A DNA stretch of 64,000 nt from Paraphysoderma sedebokerense (Eukaryota > Blastocladiomycota > Physodermatomycetes > Physodermatales > Physodermataceae), in NCBI GenBank assembly GCA_025602915.1, contig JAHLJZ010000026.1:212399-276398 (forward strand), written 5' to 3'. The notes beneath the pieces are model-generated. The model was not told the DNA's origin. It searched no databases and saw only the letters and a program-made list of their open reading frames with translations. Below, one piece after another: positions 24,732 to 39,233 of this stretch (positions are counted from its first letter, which is position 1; every line of letters starts with the position of its first letter). Both the position numbers and the translations under genes were made by a program.

Positions 24732-27700
24732 ATGGCCTCCACCGAGAAGGATGCGCATTCGCGTCCTCATCGGCCGATGGACAACCGTACCAAACTGAAA
24801 TCGCAATCTAATAGCTCGAAATTAGTCAGAGTCAATCCCTCCATGATCTCTAAGCAGAGAGTGAGAGATGGAAGTCCTTCGGTCATTGACAGAATTAAGG
24901 CAAATTTGTATTCAGCCTCTCGTCCTCCACTTCGCCCGTCAGAATATGCACGAATGCTTTCCCTTTCAACGACTGATGCCCTCGTCTCTCATGATACAAC
25001 ATTAGTCCCTTCAAAAATTGTTCAGCGAATGAATCGTTTTGACGGGCAGAAAGTTGTCACATCAACAGTGCCTGACGATCAACCTCTGTTTTGCCCTACT
25101 CCTGCCGAAATCACGCTTCAAAACTATCGACCTTTTCAAACGTATGAAGTCGTCCTAACATTTAGAAACGCGGATGCGGTACTTTGATTAGTGTTTTAGT
25201 TCCTCCCAGTATTCAACTTGCTAAAGTGTATTGTTTCCCTTAGTCTCCACGCTGGATGCGAGTTGAGCCGATCGACCATCCTTGCTTTAACATCTTGGGA
25301 TGGAAAACTGAATCTTTGCAGTCGGGTCGCATCGCCGCCGGCATGGATGTTGCATATATACTTCAATTTACACCCGAAGAAGAGCGCGATTATAACCTGA
25401 ATGTAGTGTGTGAAACCGAGAGAGAGAGGTTTTTAATACCAGTTCGAGCAGTGGGAAGTCGAGGTTGGACTTAATAGTTTACATCTGCATATTGTTTCTC
25501 CATTTTTATCTCATACTTTCGTTTAGCTATTCTTGACTTGCCCGATCAAATATTGTTTGGCAATTCTGCCGTGAAACACATTACGACCACGACAATTTTG
25601 GCGAAAAACATGGGCAAAAGAAGAGCGAAAATTGCGATGAAAGTTGATCCTCCTTTCGCAATATCACAAAATACAGCATTAATAGAAGCTGATAAAAGTA
25701 TACAGCTTGAGCTTACATTTAAGCCCGAGGTTATCATCTAATTTGTAAACACGGGGATTTTGATGTCAGAATTACTGACTGTTTTCTTTAGAGCGTAGGA
25801 TCCTATTCCCGCGACTTGATCATTAACTTTGACAACGGTGATGAAATAGCTGTTCAGTTGATTGGAATTGCCGATGATGTGAATATTTATTTGGACCGAA
25901 GTGAAGTCCGATTGGATAATACATTTCTGACAAGAGTGTCCTACAAGAAGATCAAAATATATAATAACAGTGATATTGTGGTATGTACTGTCATAGTATT
26001 AAGTACTTTATAACTTTCGGCTAATATGTTATTGTTGTAGGCCGATTTTCAATGGAAACGTTTCTCGTCTCCGGCCGATGAGCAAACTTACCGACAACGA
26101 CAGAAACATTCTCTTGATCAACTAGAAGTTGAAGAATCCTTGCTATTTTCTGTCAATAAAGTAGACGTATGCTTTTATTTACTCAAGTTCTTCAATCTGA
26201 TAGCTTTCATAGTAACAGTAATACGAATATAGGGCCTTCCAACATCTGCCAACGATCGCCTTTTATTAGCTCAAAAATTTGAACGGAAACGGCAATTAGT
26301 AGAACAAGATAATTTAGGATTCACAAATGAAGCTTTCTTGATTGAGCCTATTTCTGGGAGAGTTTGGCCAAAATCACATATCGATGTTTCAATCGGATTC
26401 AAGCCATCTATTGCTGGCCCTCAAAGTACAATTGTCTTCTGCGAAGTGTCGGGCCGTGAAACTCGTTTGCCCCTACAACTGAAGGTGGGTTTGGAGGTAA
26501 CGCTCAACTTAACTAGTGCACTCACTCAACTATATCCCAAAATAGGGCGAAGCGACTGGTCCCAAGGCCAAATTATCGTATGATATGCTCAATATGGATG
26601 ATATATTTGTGAAGTCTTCTCATGTTTATGAAGTGATTTTGGAAAATATTGGCCATATCGATGCCGAATATCATGTTACTACACTATCGACTTTATTTGG
26701 CTCAAAATTCGGTTTTAGTCCGGACAGAGGTATTCTGGCTGGCGGGCAGAAGGAAGTGATCCAGATTACTTTCCAATCTGATATTCTTGGAGATTTCTAT
26801 GAAGAATTTATTTGGAATATCAAGGTAATACCTCCTCGTAAATATTAGAGTTTCCTATTGTATATTAAGGTAGATATGTTGCCTTGATAGGGTGCGCCTA
26901 CACCATTGCAGCTTGCATTTAGTGGTCGTGTCATCGGCCCCACATTTCATTTTAACGTTTCTGAGATTGAATTCGGCGAATGTGCCTACGGATTTCATGT
27001 CCAGAGGATGTTTGATTTGGTAAATACTTCGCCTATATCGATGAGTTACCAGTTCCACATGGATGAGGACAGTGGCGACTCAAAACAATTTTCAATCATA
27101 CCTCGACGCGGCGAGGTCGGCCCAATGAGTACTCAAGTGGTTGAGGTCCACTTTATGCCTTCCGCTACAAAGCAATATAATACTCGGCTCAATATTGATG
27201 TTGAAAATGTCGGTTTAGCTGTTTCAAGCATTGCTGTGAAAGCACTCGGCACCGTCCCAGAGGTTAGTAGTTTATTCAAATCCACAATTCTTAAATATAT
27301 ATGATATCTTGCTGACAGACAAAATTGTTGTGTAGATACAACTTGAAACGCCATTCGTGGATCTCGCAGAATGTTACCTTAACGTAACCTACAAAAAGCA
27401 GATCGTACTTAGTAATAATACCGACCTTCCAGCCAAATATTCGGTCATCCAGCAATCAGGATCCAGCCAACTACTATACAACTTTCAAGTGGACGAACCA
27501 TCGGGCGTACTGGAGCCACAATCCACCAAGTCTATTGCACTTGACTTCATCACTAAAAGTCTAGGGGAATCGAAGTGTGGCATTACTATCCAAATTCTGG
27601 GTATGGAGGACTATCCTCTCTCGGTTGAGGTCACATGCAATGGTGTTGGTCCAAACATCAGTCCATCTGTCACTGAGCTCGATTGGGGGAAGATATCTGT

Positions 27701-30700
27701 GCTCAAGAACCATTCCATGAGGATGACATTGCGGAATGATTCACCAATACCTGCTGACTTCAGACTCACACTTGCCTCAGATCAGACAGTATTTGCAGTG
27801 GAACCATCAAGAGGCATACTTTTACCATATCAAACTGCAGAAATTACTGTAAACGCTTTTTTGGATGACGCTCAAAGAGTGGTTGATATTCTCAAAGTTC
27901 TTGTCAAATCTGGCCCAACTCGTGAGATCACTCTTTTAGCAAGTGGGAAAGGGTCGACAATTGTTTTTGACGATGATGTAACACACATTGACTTCCGGAA
28001 TGTTTTCACTCACCAATTCCTTTGCCGCGAATTTACCATGACAAACAAAGGAAGAAAGAGTCAGCTCATATCTTGGGCATCATCAGAGAATTTGTACATA
28101 TTGAAAGCCGGCGAAAATAATCAGACTAAAGCAGTGTCATATTTTGAAGTGACGCCTTCGAGATTCGTTCTAAACTCAGGAGAGAAACAAATTGTCACTA
28201 TCAAAGGTTTCTCAGGTGTTGCGAGACATCATCAGGAAAAATTAGTGTGCCAGGGAACAGTAGAAAAAGATTCTATCCGTAGACAAATTGTGGAAAGCCA
28301 TATTTCAGCAAACTTCATTGATCCCAAGATTGAGGTGGTGCCTTCCGTTCTTAACTTTACATGCGCTTTTGTTGATGAGAAGCAACTGCCATTGATACAA
28401 ACACTGACATTAAAGAATGTCACACCTCTATCTTTCTCCGTACAATTACGGTGTCATCAACCATTTCAGATATTAAACGAGTCATCAGATATTGCATTTG
28501 AACCTGAGAAGGAGATAAAAATACCTGTCCAATTTGACCCGTCATTGTTATTGAAAGATCCGTCAATGAAAGGAAAGTCAAAATTGCTCATTAGCTACAT
28601 GGGACATCCTCAAAGATCATATATTGATCTCAAAAGTCACGTATCATTCCCTGAAATCAGACTCGAAAAGTTGGAAGTTGACTTTGGATGGGCTCCTCCG
28701 AATGTGAAAATTTGCTCTTCCTGCAGTATCACTAATATAAGTGATCTGCAGTTGAGCTATTCTTGGTATTTCTTGTCTGACGAAATTAACATCGAGACTC
28801 AAGACACTGAAGAACAGACATTCGATATTCTGCCATCTTTGGGAATCCTGGCACCGGGCGAAACACAAACTCTTCAGCTCACATTCCACAGTGGCAAGAA
28901 TGGCCGATACCGGCGAAAGGCAATCTGTGACGTTTTGAATGGTCCAAAGTACACATTAACATTGCAAGGAGGAACATCAGCAGTCGGATATGATCTGAGT
29001 TCACAAGAACTTGACTTTGGATCTCAACAGTATCAAACAGTAGCTGAGAAAACCCTTGCACTTTCTAACAATGGGACAATCACATTACAGTACAGCATTG
29101 TGATACCGAGGAACTCTGACTTGTTCCATAAAGTTCTAATCTCTCCACCAAATGGTAATATATTGCCAGGGAACAAACAAATTTTCAAAGTCTGGTATGC
29201 TCCATGCATTCCTGAAGTAACTGATGCTTACTTCTATATCGTTATGAAATACTTGGAACCCATAGAAGTAAAAATTAGAGGAAAAGGATTTGCACCTTTT
29301 CTTGCGATTAATTTGCCTTTGGAGACAAATGAACCACCTAAAATAACAAAATTGGTGACCGGATCAAAGGATATCTCCAAAAGGGTGCCATTGGAAGGAA
29401 ACCACACAGACACTGATGTTTTTGAACCACATATTTTGACAGAAGAGCAAACAATTGAAGATGGAAATACAAAATTAATTGCAATGACAAAAGCACATAT
29501 ATCTGGATTAAATTTGAAGATGCACTACAGTCACAAACATACTTCAAACTATGTTGGATCTCGCCTGATATTGGATGCACTTACACAACAAATTGAAGAC
29601 TCTCAGAGAAATCTCATCATCAATTTATCTGCCATTCAACTTGCCACTTATACAATTAACTTTGGATTTGTTACCAGTGATACAGTCTTGACGAAGGAGT
29701 TCACTATTCAAAACATTACAAATTCATCATTGACGATATCTCCTGTCAAGAATCTCAATTCTGCCTTAACAATCAATGCAGAAAAAATTAAATTTTTGCA
29801 ACCGATGGAAACAATGAATATCCAGGTTTCTCTTGATACTTCTAAGATTCCTGTTGACAATTGTTACTTTCAAGCTGATATTCCCTTTAGTATTACTGGT
29901 GGTCCAACCAGTGTGGTCAAGGTTTCTGCAATAGTCACTTTGCCTAATCTCAGTGTCTCAGTCTCAGACATTGATTTTGGAAATGTTCTATGTGGCCATC
30001 GCAAAGCAATGAATATATACATTCAGAATTCATCTGCTGTTCCTTGTGATTGGAATACTATGTTGTTGGCACAAGGACCTGACACAGCTGACAGAAAGAG
30101 GCCTAAAAGGAAATATAGTTGTGATTTTGAGATTATACCGAACATGGGATACTTGAAGCCTGGAGAAAAGATGATTTTGACTGTAAGATTCACGCCATCA
30201 ATGAGCAAAAATTACCAATTTTGTCTAGCATTTCATGTTAAATCAAACACTAGACCAATAACACTCCCTGTGTATGGCAATGGTGATAAACTTGATTTAC
30301 TATTTGAGCCTGAGGTTCTTGACATGGGCAGCATTTTGCCATGGACTGATGGAACTGAGTGTAAAGTCAAATTGCATAATCCATCAGATTATCAAATTGA
30401 AGTGTTTTGCGCTGATTTTGATCTGCAGTACCACAAAGAGCAAGAAATACTGGCCGAACTTGCTAAAAGCGGTGAAAAAATCATCACACTCCCACCCCGC
30501 CAACCAGGACAAAAGATGGTTGGAATTTTTAACTTTACCAAAGATAAAGCTAATAAAGATGGCATATCTTCTGGTGAAGTCTTTGAAAATGTATCCAAAA
30601 CTGAAGAGGAAGTGAAGTTGCCATTAGAAAGCAATGAACAAAATCAGCTAATTGTTGTTCTCTACGGTCCTCCATATTCAGGCAAATCAAGTATTGCAAA

Positions 30701-33700
30701 TATGTTGGCGCAGAAGTATGGATTGTGTATATTGAAATTTGATCAGGTGATTGATATATTGATGTCATCTGTAGATTCAAATCATCAAACACTTGTATCC
30801 AAGATGAAAGATGTCTTTCACACTGACCTTGATTTGCAACTGCAACTCACTAGTAGTGGCAAGCTTTCAAGTGCAGGTGAAACCGAATCAAGAACCACAG
30901 TGACTGAAAGTGTGGGAGAGCCCAATGAACATGTCTCAAGCATCCCTGATGAAGCAATTGCTGAGATTCTAAGACTATGCCTGGCAAAACCTGAATTTAA
31001 AACTGGAGTAATTATTGATGGACTTGATTCCAAATTGTGCAGGAATCAAGTGACGTTTATGAAAGGATTATTGCGAGTGTTGTCAGAGAAGAGGACATGT
31101 CATTTTGTTCATATAACACTGGATCCCTCACAAGTGTGTAACCGAGAGGCAGAGTTTAAAAAGCAATTATATGAAGTTGAATTGAGTAAGTTGCCTCCAG
31201 TGGAGGTAATATCAGAGGAAACTTATGATAGTATGAGTGAAATGGATGGATATCATTATGATGAGAGAGTGAAAAATCACAGAAAACAATTACAACATTT
31301 CCAGCATCAAAAACTGTTGGAGAAAAAGCAACTGGAGGAAGATATTATTGCGCGTTTGGGTGAACGTAAACTGGAGGAAGAGAAATCCAAAAAAAAAGAC
31401 AAAAGAAAATTAACAACAAAAACTAATTCAGATAAACAAGACAAAAGTTCACAATCTCTGATATCACCAGGACGGAGCGTCAAAACTAACAGCATTGAAA
31501 GGATTGGCTCACATCACAAAATGAAGTTTGATGAAATAATAATGAAGCCTGAAATACTGAATGAGCTACCACCAGAAATAATGCTATCTGAAGCAGCATA
31601 CCGGCAATATGAAGTTTATAAATCATCATTGGAAGCAGTGATTAATTATGCCAAGGAAGGAGTAAGGTCCATTCCAACAAAATCTGCAGTGACCTCAGAT
31701 AAAAAGAAGTTAAGGGGGTATCTGTCATCAGACAGTACCTCATCTAACCTGAGCCATCCACTTAATGAGGTTGAATCAAGTGGAGATGAAAACTTCATAC
31801 ATTTTTATGAAGTCAATGGTGTTAAACAGAAAGAATTATTATTTCATTATATTGCAGACTTAATTTCCATATCACCCAAGCCTGATTTGAATGAAGAGAC
31901 AGCACTTCCTCTTGATGTGCCAACAGTTGAGCAAATCATATCACTAGATCAATGTCATGCCAATTACAGTGAACAGAGTAGAAAATTTACAATTGTTGGG
32001 ACTAAGTCACCGCTCACATTGCATGAATCTACTTCAGTATTGAATGACACAAACCAGAATTTGCAATCTTTAAGATCAGACCATATACTCAAAAAGACCA
32101 AAGTTGTCGGCAAACAAGATGATGCAGATCATTCTGACAACACGCCCAAGGAACAATTTAGCTCGCATAGATGGATAATTGACCCAAGAAGTAGAAGAGA
32201 AGTTGCAGTGAAGTTTTCAACAAATGAAGTTGGCAAATTTGAAGAAACCATACAATTTGGAGTTCTCAGTATGAATACATTATTCCCACTGAAATGCCAT
32301 GGTGAGAGCACTTACCCACAAATATTAATGGATCACAAAAAAGTTTTTAAAAAGTACAGGTGGGATACTGTAGGGCAACAGCTCATCAAAGGGGAGTATA
32401 TAGGGAAACTCTCACTGTTTGATTTCGGTCCTCTAGTTATCAACAAATTCAAGGATAAAATGGTAGATAAGGCAGCGGATAATGTGGCAGAACTTAGACT
32501 TACTAACCCAATGGATTCAGACATCAAGCTGTCTTTTGGATTCCTCCATGATTTAAAATCGGAATATCTTGGTGTAGAGCCTCTGTCTGTTGATATTCGC
32601 CGTGGAGAAACACAAAGTATCCATGTTCAAATTTTTCCAAAAGTAGTTGGATTGTTAGAGGATACATTGGTTTGTTGTATCAAAGATAATCCACAACCTT
32701 ATACATTTAAATTTAGGTGTATTGGAGTTCGACCTGAAATAGAAATTGACAAGAAGACTTTATCATTTGAAAGAATATTGGTGAATAAAACTGACAAAAA
32801 GGAGATTAAGTTAAGAAATACTACCCTCATACCTATTCTGTGGAGGTTGTCCGGTATAGAAAACTTGGGAGAAGAAATTGAAATTACACCTTCAGATGGT
32901 GCAATTCTTCCAAATGAAGAGTGCATAGTGGTGACTAAGTTCCTCGCCTTGAAGCCATGTCTAATTAAAAAAGGTTTACGTCTAGAAGTGGTAGACTCTG
33001 AAAAGAGTAATGCTGTGATGCAAACTGAGACTATCACTATCACCGCTGAGGTTTATGATGTGTCTGTCGATATTATATTTCCCAAAGGAAATGACAACAT
33101 TCTTGATTTTGGAATTATCCAGGCCATTGAAGAAAGCAAGCAGACCATATATCTTAAAAACAAGGGAAAGTATGATATATCATACAAATTTACATTTGAA
33201 ACCAAAGAGTTTCTGAATATCTTTGAGATTGTGCCTTCTCAAGGTATATTGCAACCTTCTGACAAGTCTCATCCTGTTCAAATCACTTACAAACCTGGGA
33301 GGGAAATAGAGTATGAAAGTGCTCCCATATTGCGATGCCTACTAGTGGATACCAACAGTGAAAGTACCACAAATGACATACCAATAAAGGTGTCAATCAA
33401 AGCAGTGTTTAGCCAATTCACCATATTACCAGTTCGTGACCTGAATTTTGGTCCTATTTTAAATAGTACTAAAGCAACAAAATCATTCATAATTGAGAAC
33501 ACTGGTGATTTTGAATTCAACATCTCTATCTTCAAAATAGAAACAGAGCAAGTAGGAGCCAAAGATTTGAAGCATAAACTCATGCAGGGCAAAGGTCCCA
33601 AGGACACTAAAGGCAGGAATGACAAACCATCACCTCAGTTGTCAGTGAAAGCAACAAAAAAGGATCAGATAAAACAAGCTGATGCGGTAATTTTTGGACC

Positions 33701-36700
33701 ATTCACAGTTTTTCCTACAAATGTAACAGTCACTCCTGGAAGTAAGCAGCAAATAACTGTAGAATTTCATCCAGAATCTTCAGGCTCTTATGCTGAACTC
33801 ATTGCAATTGATGTATCAGACCACAATCCCAAAGAAATGGATGTAATTGAATACCATTTGTTAGGAGAAAGTTGCATCCCTGAGATCAATACTTCAGATT
33901 TTCTCTCAATTTTTGAAGAACACACTGTTACAAAAAGACTTGAACTTTCCTACATGCATGGGAATGTGTATGCCGAGGATGATCGTGTATTCTTTTTTGG
34001 AGCCCATGTTGTGGGCCAGCAGGTGCAGGCCAGGTTCAAGATATCAAATCCTTTAAAGATTAGTTGTGAAGTCAGTTTATCTGTTAAACCCAGGATGAGA
34101 ATGACAGCACAAGATTTTGCATTTGAGATTGAGCCTAAAAAGATGATACTACTGAGTCATGAAGCGCAGTATGCTACTGTAACTTTTCATCCTTCATCCA
34201 TACAGTCCTATACTGGTGTATTTGAAGCCATCGTTGAAAATTCATCAGAAGCTCAACCATGTATGCTGACATTTGACTTAAGGGGAGAGGGCACTTTACC
34301 ACGAGTGTCTGTTGAATTCCCAAATGAACAGAACAAACAAGATTTATTAATGAAGTTCAAGCGAACGTTGGTTGGAAAGTCTCGCACCCTGCCCTTACTT
34401 GTTAGGAATGATGGCATTATACCAGCCAAGTTCACTGTAGAATGGAGTGGAGGAGTTCCAAATGCTTTTTTGTGTGAGGGGTTGAATCGATGTTTGAGCT
34501 TGAACCCTCAAGAATCTCACACTTATCACTTCGAATATAAACCACTGAACAGTGGGAAGATGGAGGCAGATGTTCAGCTCAAAATCATTGATAATATGTT
34601 TGAAAGCAGCACATTTCGACTAATTGGAGAAGGGTACATGGATTATATTACATTTGATGAATTGCCAGATGATACTGGAAATGAAATCAATTTTGGAGAT
34701 TGTATGATGGGTGAATTGAAAGAGAAACACTTCACCATTACAAACCATTGTAAAGAAACTGTTAAGTTCTCGTGGGAGAAGTTGTCTGATTTTATATTTG
34801 CTCCAAGCGATGGTACAATTGAACCTTGCCAATCTAAGATGATTTTGGTCAGATTCCAGGCAAAGCAACCCATTGTTCTTCAATCAGTAATTGCCCGTTG
34901 CAAACTGAATTCTAGTTCTGTCAACGGCATTGCAGTTGCGGATAAGATGCAAAATGATCAATCCTTGCAATCCAAGAGTATAACTGAAGGCAATTTACGA
35001 TCCCAGATTTTTGATGAAAAGGGGCTGGAGAAATCACTGATTCTGTCAGCGTTCTCTGACCATTCCTCATTTTTATGTGAGATTTCCAATATCAATTTTA
35101 AGACAACATTAATGTTTCAGTCTCGCATTTACCAGTTCCAAATTCAAAATACTGGAAAAGTTAAACTTCAATTCTCTGCTCATTTTTCTCCTCCTAGACA
35201 TGAGGATACGCCCCCCTTCAAAGTAGAGCCCCAAAATGGGATAATTCAACCAAAAGAATTCTGTACTTTCACAGTCAAATTTACTCCAATGGATGCAATT
35301 GATTACACTGCGCAGCTGAATGTTGATATTCCAAATTTAGTTTCACACCAGAAATCAATAGTTATAGAGGTCAAGGGAAGTGCAGTGAAGCCATTGTGTC
35401 ACTTTGAATTGGAAGAAAGTGACTATTTAAGTGGCGATAGAAGAACTTTGGAGAATCAGTTGCTTGCAAATGGCCAACAAGTGGATCTGCAGACTAGGGT
35501 GATAGAGTTTACTGCATGTGGGATAAATATACAAAATGTTAAGAGGTTTTACATAATGAACCCAACTGACACATCCTATGAATTTGAATGGACAAGAATT
35601 GACATGGGAGATACTTCCAAAATGTTTAAATGCTTGACACCAAAAGGTATTGTTGTTGGGGGCAAAAAATTTGAATTAGCCTTTGAGTATTTTCCAACTG
35701 CAACTGAGATAGTGGTAAGTTTTTTTTTCAAGTTAATAGAACTTGGATGCACGCCTTTCTAATGTTGTTTAATTTAGGAGTCACTATGGCAATTCCATAT
35801 TCCATCTCACAAAATTACTGTTCCTTTTCTCTTGGTTGGCCAGGCAACAGAACCAAGTATTTATATTGACAAGCCAAACATACACTTTAAACCAGTACTA
35901 GTTGGAAAGCAGGCCAAAGAAACTGTGCGACTCATTAACAATGAATTGATGCCATTTAGCTTTAGTTTAAATGAACCATCATTAAAGACGAGAAATGGAA
36001 CTAAATCTGCTCTGCAGTTCAGTCCTGTTTCAGGAACAATTGAGCCAAAATCTGAAGTCTCAGTCGACATAATATTTCAACCCGCCACTGAAAGAGTATT
36101 CAATTATAGCCTGATGTGCAATATAAAGAGGAAGTCCAACCCTGTGGCCATAAATATTAAAGGGGAAGGTTACATCATACATGAAGTGTTGCAGACTGAA
36201 GGGGTTAATGGTGATCTAAGTCCACTAATACCCAACAGTGGTGAGAACCTCATAGAGTTTGGCCATGTTTCGATTGGCGAAAACACCATTAAGAGGATTA
36301 TCATACAGAATAATGGCAAGTTCATGTTTGATTTTGTTTGGAAAATAAGTGATAATGCGAAACAGGTGGTAGCAGTAAAACCAGATAAGGGGACAGTTGG
36401 AAGAAAGGAACAGATGATCTGTGAAATGATATATTCACCGGTTAACACACAAAGCCTTCACAATGTGACTGCTATTTGCCACATCACAAATGGCAATTAT
36501 TATGAGACTAGAATCTTGGGTAATGGAGTGAAACCACATTTGAAATTTTCAAATTACATACATGACTTTGGTCTTTGCTTCCTCCATCAAAGTGGAGTTA
36601 AACCACCTAGCACTATATTTGAGATTAGAAATGATGAAGTCAAGCACATATCATTTGATCTCACCTCTTCATGCCAGAAAGTCTTTGAGATTGATCAGAG

Positions 36701-39104
36701 TTCAATTACCTTGGCCCCAAATACAACAGTTGCAATTCCCATAAATTTTTACCCAATGGAAATCAGAAAGTATTCAGGCACCATTACAGCTTTAGTAAAC
36801 AAATTGACTAAATTTGACTTCCAAGTTATGGGTGAAGGAACTCCTCTAAAAATTGACCTACTGAATGTACCGTCTTCCATGCTGAATTTAGGAGCTGTAA
36901 GACCTGGTCAAATATCCAAGCGAGCTGTAAAGTTAATCAACAGAAGCGCTATTCCAGTAACATTTTCGATTGGATCAGCAGCAAAGCTAGAAAAATTAAA
37001 GTCTTTGAATATTACTCTTGACCCATCCACAAATATTACACTACAACCTAAATCTATTTGTAAAGTGGCTGTTATCTTTGAGCCTAAACAGAGAGTCCCT
37101 TCATTTGTGGAGGAAGTTACACTCAATTCAAGAGGTAAATCCCAACCGTTATTCAGTATAATGGGGGTATGTCATGGAATAGGTGTTAGTCTTGAGAGTG
37201 AGATAGTTCCATTTGGTTCTGTTATAACACAGAGCTCAACTACCAAGCGCATTCAATTACACAACACAGGTGATGTTGGAGTCAGATTCAAATGGGATGA
37301 CCAAGCTTTTGCTACTGATTTTACTATATTTCCAACTGAAGGATACATATCACCTAATATGGCTGTATCCTTACAAATAACCTTCCATCCTACGAAGATC
37401 TGCCCTGATATAAGATATGAAAACATTGAATGTACTGTTGAGGGAGCTGCCTCTGTATTTTTGACCCTGACTGGGTCATGCATACCAGTCCCAGGGCCAG
37501 TTGATACTCTTCGGTTTTCAGTTCCTGTGAGGCAGTCAGAAGTTAAAAGCATCAGTTTGATCAATCGTGGGACCAATGTTTGGTGTATTAAACCAATTAT
37601 TGACAACAAATTCTGGTCAGGTGCTGATATGATTATTGTTGAGCCGGGGGTTTCAAAATCATATGACATTACATTTCACCCAATGACAACTGTAGGACTT
37701 GGCGAGGGAGGTCGACATGAAGGCATCATCTTTTTTCCTTTGCCGGATGGAGGAGGCATTTCATACAAACTGCTTGGGGTAGCAGAGAAGGCAATTGCCT
37801 CAGGGAACATTTCAAGAGAAATAGCATGCAAGACGGTCTGGGTGGAGAGCATATCAGTAACTAATTGGCTCATGAAATCACAAAGATTTAAGGTCCAAAT
37901 TGAACAGGCTCGTCCAGATCCAACAGTTAACTTGAAAGGTCATGATTATCTAGATATAGCTGGATGTGCCACAAGTGAATACCGTCTGACAATATATGCA
38001 TATAAGGAATGTGTGGTGAATGGAAAGATCACTTTTCTCAATGAAACAACAGGGGAATACTTGTTTCATACATTTTGCTTTAAAACCACACCACCTGGTA
38101 CAATTGGCTACATTGATTTTAGCACAACTGTTAGGCAATCAATCACAAAAGAAATTGTTTTGCAGAATCCTCTCAGTTTTCCTGTTTCATTCACCTCGAT
38201 GTGTTCATCGCCTGAAATCACTTTAGTTTCTGGGTTCATTATACAACCAAAGTATGCTTTTTTGTCTTCTATTATCTTGCGCCAACAATCTGGTTTCTAA
38301 CAATTGACATTTACAGATCAGATTATACACTGCCAATAGAATTTCTTCCACTCCATCCAAAAGATACAACATCACAAATTTCACTTATTAGTAATGACCT
38401 TGGATCATATCAGTATGACCTCAAACTCTTCGCATCTCCACCTGGGCCAGAGCGTGCACTACATTTCAAAGTTGGACTTGGTGGGAGTCAAATTCAGACT
38501 TTCAGATTTGTGAATATGTGCAAGTCTAAAGCTGAGTTTAACTGTAAAGTAGAGTCCTCTGAGTTTACAGTGGAGAGATCACAAATTACTGTGGGAGGTT
38601 TGTATTCCAATACTTTCATTTATTTCTATCTTAAAGCTGTTCACTAACTATAAACTGAACTCAGGCAACACAGAAGTGTGTATTGAGATAACATATGAAC
38701 CTTCAATATTAGGTAGCACCCGAGGTTATTTGTTGGTTACCTCGTCCCTTGCCGGTGACTATTATTGCCCACTGCATGGGTATTGCTTGGCACCTGCTCC
38801 TCAGGGACCAATAACTATCAAACCTGGTGCAGTTGTGTCAATTCCATTCAAAAATATCTTCAATCAAGCAGCTACATTTGGTATTTCGGTAGATAGTCCT
38901 GTATTCAGCGTTAAGTCCAGTGAGACAATTGGCCCAAAGAAAACTATCAACATAGGTGTTGGATGCAAACAAAATACTAGCGGAGAGAAGGATAAACAAA
39001 ATTACATAAAATCAGGTGACATGACTGCAGCGAAAACCGCTAAATTGACTGTAAGTCATTCCAGTGGGATATCATGGATCTATTACTTAAAAGGTACAAC
39101 ATGA
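24732..39104 (+). CDS. HYDIN: HYDIN, central-pair apparatus protein
   Basis: Hydin is a giant ASH/MSP-domain protein of the central-pair C2 microtubule, needed for ciliary bending. The start 'MASTEKDAHSRPHR' is followed by the conserved N-terminal block ('LVPSKIVQRMNRF', 'QPLFCPTPAEITLQNY'). The 5' part has about eight short introns (25179-25243 and others, the last 27263-27335). One exon then runs 27336-35714, followed by 35778-38251, 38317-38597 and 38666-39104. I estimate about 4,600 residues, near the family's usual 4,900-5,100. Dozens of ASH repeats follow one pattern: a strand ending in 'DFG', 'NTG.' and later 'GEG'. A P-loop 'GPPYSGKSSIANMLAQKYG' (about 30,664-30,720), with a charged coiled stretch after it, is the adenylate-kinase-like insert known in HYDIN. 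The stop is at 39102-39104. The middle exon is visibly richer in A and T than the intron-rich 5' part. Confidence 0.94.
30650..31180 (+). other. P-loop (adenylate-kinase-like) insert inside HYDIN
   Basis: 'LIVVLYGPPYSGKSSIANML' is a Walker A motif on a beta strand. 'EFKTGVIIDGLDSKLCRNQV' (about 30,990-31,050) has the shape of the 'GfilDGfPR' strand of adenylate kinases, but without the arginine. This position, between ASH blocks and ahead of a Lys/Glu-rich coiled stretch, matches the ADK-like domain known in HYDIN. Catalysis is uncertain, because several kinase landmarks are not visible. Confidence 0.75.
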
Positions 39105-39149
39105 AGCTTGACAGACAGTGGTAGTTTTGGCCATTGGCAACCTCAATGT

Positions 39150-39155
39150 AATAAA
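39150..39155 (+). terminator. AATAAA poly(A) signal of HYDIN
   Basis: A perfect AATAAA lies 46 nt after the HYDIN stop codon and before the convergent unknown gene. Confidence 0.5.
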
Positions 39156-39233
39156 GAAATAGGCGATATGTGTGCCGATTGCTAATATTAATGTACTTTG
39201 TAAATAAATACTCTCACTGTTCACTCCCATCAA

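Noticed and set aside
28000-38200. Many open frames on the minus strand inside HYDIN.
   Set aside because: All lie antisense to a conserved ASH-repeat protein and have no features of their own.
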